Of a stretch of DNA of 64,000 nt, positions 59,121-64,000 are shown one piece after another. This DNA is from Dreissena polymorpha (lineage: Eukaryota; Mollusca; Bivalvia; Myida; Dreissenidae). Location: positions 40,889,947 to 40,953,946 of the forward strand of contig NC_068365.1 in NCBI RefSeq assembly GCF_020536995.1, given 5' to 3'. The notes beneath the pieces were generated by a model. The model was not told where the DNA came from, did not search any database, and saw only the letters and a list, made by a program, of their open reading frames with translations. Each line of letters begins with the position of its first letter. The stretch's first letter is position 1. The position numbers and the translations under genes are program-made.

Positions 59121-60841
59121 TAGTGATGGTAAAATTATTTGAATATTCGATTGAATGGCCAGTATTCGAATAACAGAAATGATTTTCGCATATTCGCCTT
59201 TTTTTCCAAACGTAATGGCCCTTATATTAAATGACCTGCGAGTCACTTACTAATTGGCATCCGAAATCATTAGGAATAAACGTGTTTGATGTGACGTTCT
59301 TCGTGTCAAATTGCGGCCCGGAAAAAACACTCTTTCCTAAAAACAGCATAGCGGAAGAATCCCTCTTTCACATTTTGCATACGCGGAAGAAACACCCTCG
59401 ATAGTTTTGCATAATGCGGAATAAACCCCCTTTTATATTGGTATACACCCCCTTCCATATTGTACTTACATTTAAAATCACACGTAATAAGCGTCTACGC
59501 TTGTTTTTGTGGTTTGTTTATTCGATAGCGTTGGTTTTAATTAGTGTTTGTATTTTTAGAAAACCATTCAGAATTTCCTGACCAATTACGTACCACTTCG
59601 CAATGTCCTAAAACCTAACACAATATACGCCCGGTTTATAATTCAGAAACACTATATTTCTGACTGGATATTCAAAATTATGAAATGAGCACAACTGCTT
59701 ATTTTCAATCACAAAAACCATAACAAACTATGATATGAAACGATGCATGACGTAACTGTTGTAAAACTCCATCAGTCAGCTATAAAATAGAAGTTTATGG
59801 GAATCTTACACATATCCTTTAAGCTTAATGCTGTACAAAAATTTCGTAAACGTGATTTTGTGCGATACGATCTCAAAACTTCCCCAGGCAGAACTCAATA
59901 CATGTGAATATGGAAAACATATTAACGCTGATCATCACTTCATATCTAGAGGCGAAATACAACATACTGTAAAATGAACTGAATGGTTGAATGGTTTCTT
60001 TAATGAATACATGCAGTCAACACACGCAAACACTTCTATATGACCCAGAGGACTGACTGGCTGGCTGGCTGACCTCTTGTCTGACTGACTGTCTGACTTA
60101 CAGACTGACTGACTGACTGACTAACTAACTGACTGACTGAACATTTATTAACAAACAAATACTCTTTTTTGTCAATTAGGTGCCAATTAAGGGCTTCAAT
60201 TGGCTGGCGAATAATAATTTAGTTTCTGTGATCACAGTTTGAAAAGACATGGACATATTTCTTTTTATAAACGTACATGATATCGTTATTTTAAAATTTC
60301 AAATAAAAATAAAATTCTATGACATTATGTTTTTCCTTATATTTGTTCTTGAATATTTGGTGTACTGTGCATTCCTTATTAATATGTTTCTTTATATACA
60401 CGTACATGCTATCGTAACTTTAAAATTTAAAAATAAAATAACATTCTATGACATGATGTTTTTCCTTCTATTTGTGCCCGATTACGTATCGGTCATAGTA
60501 TAGCAACGTTAATAAACAGCCTCGTATTCAGCAAACTGATATAACTTACAAAACAATGGAAGTTAACACAGAACAAGTTTCACTCTTTTCTGATATATTT
60601 CGTCTAAATAAGCTTTTTAAAAGTTTGTTTTTACAATTTAGCTACATTTTCTTTCTATTTCTCAACACAACAATTGTACATTCCGTTTTCTGTGTCAATT
60701 TATATGTATTATCACTACCGGATACGAAACTGAGTAATAGAAGTTAAATCAATCCAGCCGTTTTATGCGAATATTCGAATATTTGATTGAATGGATTTGC
60801 GAATATTCAAATACCGATATAGGTATTCGATGCCATCACTA
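59121..60841. mobile_element. hAT-type DNA transposon (non-autonomous), 1721 bp
   Basis: Ends TAGTGATGG and, inverted, CCATCACTA are perfect 9-bp terminal repeats, extended by TTTGAATATTCG-like sub-terminal repeats. CTATAAAT stands at 59113-59120 and again at 60842-60849, an 8-bp target duplication that fits the nTnnnnAn preference of hAT elements. Inside are a (TGAC)n run near 60050-60140 and a tandem duplication of about 130 bp near 60250-60500, which gives an internally repeated 84-codon frame (FYDIMFFL.../FYDMMFFL...). No transposase remains. Confidence 0.88.
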
Positions 60842-61310
60842 CTATAAATCAATAGGGGTCACCTGCCAGTCATGACCAATGTCCCTATGAAGTTTAGTGA
60901 TCCCAGGCCTAAGCCTTCTTGAGTTATCATCCGGAAACCATTTTACTGCTTCAGGTCACTGTGACCTTGACCTTTGACCTAGTGACCTGAAAATCAAAAG
61001 GGGTCATCTGCCGGTCATGACCAATGTCCCTATGAAGTTTCGTGATCCCAGGCCTTAGCGTTCTTAAGTTATCATCCGGAAACAATTTTACTGCTTCAGG
61101 TCACTGTGACCTTGAACTTTGACCTAGTGACCTAAAAAATCAAAAGGGATCATCTGCCTGTCATGACCAATGTCCCTATGAAGTTTCGTGATCCCAGGCC
61201 CCAAGCGTTCTTGAGTTATCATCTGGAAAGATTTTTACTGCTTCAGGTCACTGTGACCTTGACCTTTGACCTAGCGACCTGAAAATCAATAGGCCAACAT
61301 ATCTATGCTC
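60842..61310 (+). repeat. Bivalve tandem-unit repeat, right part, about 146-bp period
   Basis: Units carry AAGTTTCGTGATCCCAGGCC and GTCACTGTGACCTTGACCT. The marker GTGACCTT recurs at 60961, 61106 and 61253. TGACCTTTGACCT is perfect at 60968-60980 and 61260-61272 and has one change at 61113. It continues the repeat interrupted at 59120. Confidence 0.85.
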
Positions 61311-63289
61311 AGATATAAGATCTACTGTAAAATATCAAATCTACGTTTGAACTCTTTAAATAAATTATGCTTCAATCTCTTTGACAATGTTACAATTACA
61401 GTGCTGAATTGAATCACTTTCAGTACAGTCCAAAATAATGACCGTACAGATGTGACAGCTGAGACAGGTGTGTGATGTCAGGTTATGCTAGTAAGTATGT
61501 ATGCCATAATGGCGTTATGCCTGTGCTCAGGTGAGCTAGAAAGTGAAGTTGTCATTTAAAGTTAGACAAAATACTGATTTATATTTCTTTGATAAACAAA
61601 AAGAGGCAAACAAGTACCCAACAAGCTATCTTACAGACTTTAATAAATACCAACACAGCACATTTTAAGAGAAAACATATCACAAATCACAAAGCACTTA
61701 TAAATCAAAAGAAATCACAAGTCACAAACAAAACACACATCACAAAGTCCATGGAAGTTTATTATACACAATTATACAAATATTAACATTAGCATGTTTG
61801 AAATCACACTGTACCAAACAATATGGAACACTATTATTGTAATCGTCGTTCATCATACTTGTCAACATTAAATCAATAACAAAAACAACAGCTATGCTGA
61901 GCTTTAAGAACAAACATGATCTTTGTTATGCGAACATAAGTCTTATGAGGGTTTCGGCCAGCGAAGCGCCAGACAAACCCGCGCATCCGGACGGCCTGGT
62001 CAGGAGCTTCCCTGTCCGCTAATGAGACCACACAATCTTGCTTTACGTAAATATCGGTCAGTGGAGCTATGCTGGCCGCATATGGAAGAAGACCCATTTT
62101 TGAATGACGCGTGTTAAATATAATAACTTTTATTTTTTAAAAGCTTGAATGATATCTTTAAAAGAAACTAAACTGCAAACTTAGCTACAATAAGGAGTAA
62201 GTGTTTTTACATAATTCATACACAATTTAATCAAAACCAACAAGCTTAAAAAGTCACTTCTTTATCGTTAAAAAAATAATCTTTCAACGCTACAATAGTT
62301 ATATGATTTAAAATATAACTTTTGGCAAACATTTGGCTGGATTTCTGGTAATCACAAGGCAAGACAAACAGATACAACATTTTAGCCTATGTTTTGCATT
62401 TTTTAACATGTATTATTATAAACATAGTCTGAAAAATAACATATAAAGAAGTGAAACTCCAGAAACTGCGGCAGTATCGCAATGCTATCATACACACCTT
62501 TGTGTTCCTTTATTTATGTCAAGGAACCAATTGCCAAAACGGTACAGTACGGCACAAAACGAAACAACATATACACGTAGTAGAATAAAGCTGGGGTCAC
62601 CGCCTTGGAACGGTCAATGCTAAGCATTGGGGGTTTAAACCGGTTATAGAGCACTCAACCTCACACTTGGCCCAGCAATATTCACGATACATATAAGTGT
62701 AAATAAAATTTAACCTCATAGCATTGCAGCTCAAATTTAACAGTAATAAAAGGGAATTAACACGCATTCAATTTAATTACTATGCTATTGAGTACCGAAA
62801 GGAGAGATTGTTTATAATTCATATGATGGCTTAAAAGTGATGTAGATCTATTTGAATAAATAAATATGTTTTTTGTTTCTACAATTTTGATAGTACAAAA
62901 TACGTTCATATCCATTAATTAAGAAATAGTCAGTCATAAAAAGCTTTTTATATTTTTTGTCTAAACTTAGCTGGCAAAATAAAAAAACGAACATGTTTTG
63001 CTATTTTTTAAAGGGCTGTTTTAAGCTGAAAGAAAATGAAGTGAAGTTCAAACACTGGAGCTTAAATTAAACAAATAAAAAATTAGGAGAACAAAATGGC
63101 TTCTTACTTATCAAACAATGTGCCAAAACAACCCACTAGGAACAAATTAAGTCAACATTTCAGCTATCAACGCAGTAAATACACGATTCCACTAACCTGT
63201 ATAAAACATCAGATTATCTTATTGACTAGATCTATTCAGTAAACCTGTTCTCACTTTTTACATCCATGCAAATTGTATTAGATCTACAT
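61311..63289. other. No supported gene
   Basis: AT-rich DNA with a family E MITE copy at about 61905-62108 and a GCTCAGGTGAGCTAGA repeat end near 61528. No exon is supported. Confidence 0.4.
61905..62108. mobile_element. Palindromic element, family E copy 2
   Basis: It shares GGCCAGCGAAGC, CTTGCTTTACG-like and GGCCGCATATG blocks in the same order as 38684-38862. The terminal repeats are more worn (AATGACGCG on the right). Confidence 0.6.
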
Positions 63290-63299
63290 GTTCAGAGAA

Positions 63300-63556
63300 A
63301 TTTTATATTACATGTACAGATACATTATTTTCCATGTACAGATACATTACATTACAGCTACAGAGACATTATATTACATATACAGAGACATTATATTACA
63401 TGTACAAAGACATTATACATTACATCTACAGAGACATTATATAACATGTACAGAGACATAATATTACATCTAACGAGACATTATACTACATGTACCGAGA
63501 CATTATATTACATTTACAGAGACATTATTTTACATGTACCGAGACATTATTCTATA
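63300..63556. repeat. 22-bp minisatellite
   Basis: About eleven diverged units of AGAGACATTATATTACATGT plus AC. The His/Tyr-rich frame through it is an artefact. Confidence 0.85.
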
Positions 63557-63650
63557 ATGCATAGTTCAAAGTCCCTAAACGGTATAAACATATACTATAG
63601 AGAATATAAGGTTACATTCGAGTTGAATAGACGGTATATTACTTTTTTAG

Positions 63651-63745
63651 AGAGGCTTAGAAAATCTGAACCACAATCCTTTGGCGATTGGTACGTGTCT
63701 TTGTGCCAAGAAAATCAACTAGATATGTATTCGATACTAAAATAA
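63651..63745 (+). CDS. Possible terminal exon with CARD-like sequence
   Basis: A strong acceptor (TATTACTTTTTTAG) is followed by RLRKSEPQSFGDWYVSLCQE and NQLDMYSILK, then TAA at 63743-63745. The pattern LRKS-x-P-x-(S/A)F-x-x-(W/L)...L-x-x-x-(N/G)Q-x-x-(L/M)Y-x-(I/L)L resembles helices 4 to 6 of caspase recruitment (CARD) domains, which are numerous in bivalve immune genes. No upstream exon was found and the piece is short. Confidence 0.33.
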
Positions 63746-64000
63746 CCTTATATTCAATTTATCCCTAATTTTCTAAATATTTTGGTGCTTATTTTAAAAA
63801 CAAACATACGAAAATGGCAGAATGTACCAGGTAAAAACGATATATATCAAATGACGTCACACTTAAAAATGACGTAATTTTTGTGCGCACGACAGTTTAA
63901 TAACCCTGGCTGCTGAAATGTAAAGCTAAGTATTCATTTTTTAAATGCTCACTTGATGATGAGATACAATGTTTTAATAACAACACCAATATTTAAAAGA
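63746..64000. other. AT-rich end of window, nothing seen
   Basis: No poly(A) signal, exon or repeat was recognised before the edge. Confidence 0.4.

Overview
The window is eukaryotic, almost certainly from a bivalve mollusc. Coding sequence is split into short exons with GT-AG junctions, introns are AT-rich and kilobases long, and most of the DNA is repeats: LINE remnants, palindromic MITEs, tRNA-like short elements, minisatellites and the tandem units seen in many bivalve genomes. Two palindromic families (inner core AGCCTGTGCGGACTGCACAGGC, given here in two words as AGCCTGTGCGG / ACTGCACAGGC, and termini CCCATTTATGCCTAG) look to me like dreissenid mussel repeats. That is recall, not a search.

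Genes. (1) At 939-1062 (minus) is a first coding exon with a signal peptide, preceded by a TATA box; the rest of the gene lies left of the window. (2) The main gene is an animal haem peroxidase on the minus strand. I rebuilt 14 coding exons between 39972 and 24383; all splice phases agree and the catalytic distal His, Arg and proximal His are present. The exon with the initiator Met was not found. After its TGA stop the same frame stays open for 44 codons that look like a thrombospondin type 1 module. One late exon has its 3' end and splice donor tandemly triplicated. (3) A TRAPPC5 homolog (minus) is spread over 50956-57743. One expected internal exon is missing and another exon appears to carry a 5-nt deletion, so this copy looks broken. 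(4) Weaker single-exon calls lie at 6141-6291, 58266-58323 (both minus) and 63651-63745 (plus, CARD-like).

Layout. 0-7.4 kb: the secreted-protein exon, a tetranucleotide tract and AT-rich DNA. 7.4-14.3 kb: one 18-bp minisatellite of nearly 7 kb with higher-order duplications. 14.3-24.2 kb: hairpin elements, a decayed Harbinger-like transposase hit by a TTAA-type MITE, a 5'-truncated LINE, a 4-bp microsatellite and palindromic MITEs. 24.2-40 kb: the peroxidase gene, whose introns hold a 2.6-kb foldback, GAT/ATC tracts, MITEs and a tRNA-derived short element. 40.3-43.2 kb: a decayed RTE-like LINE. 43.2-47.8 kb: mostly unannotatable. 47.9-49.4 kb: a second 18-bp array. 50-58 kb: the TRAPPC5 locus with about 166-bp tandem repeats in its introns. 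58.7-61.3 kb: tandem units carrying nuclear-receptor-like motifs, split by a hAT-type element with a clean 8-bp target duplication. 61.3-64 kb: AT-rich DNA, a 22-bp minisatellite and the CARD-like exon.

No operons, CRISPR arrays or prokaryotic features are present. The genes show no evident functional link. The most unusual signals are the TSP1-like frame behind the peroxidase stop, the triplicated splice-donor end, the substituted haem-linking residues, the coding-compatible 18-bp arrays and several exactly datable nested transposon insertions.
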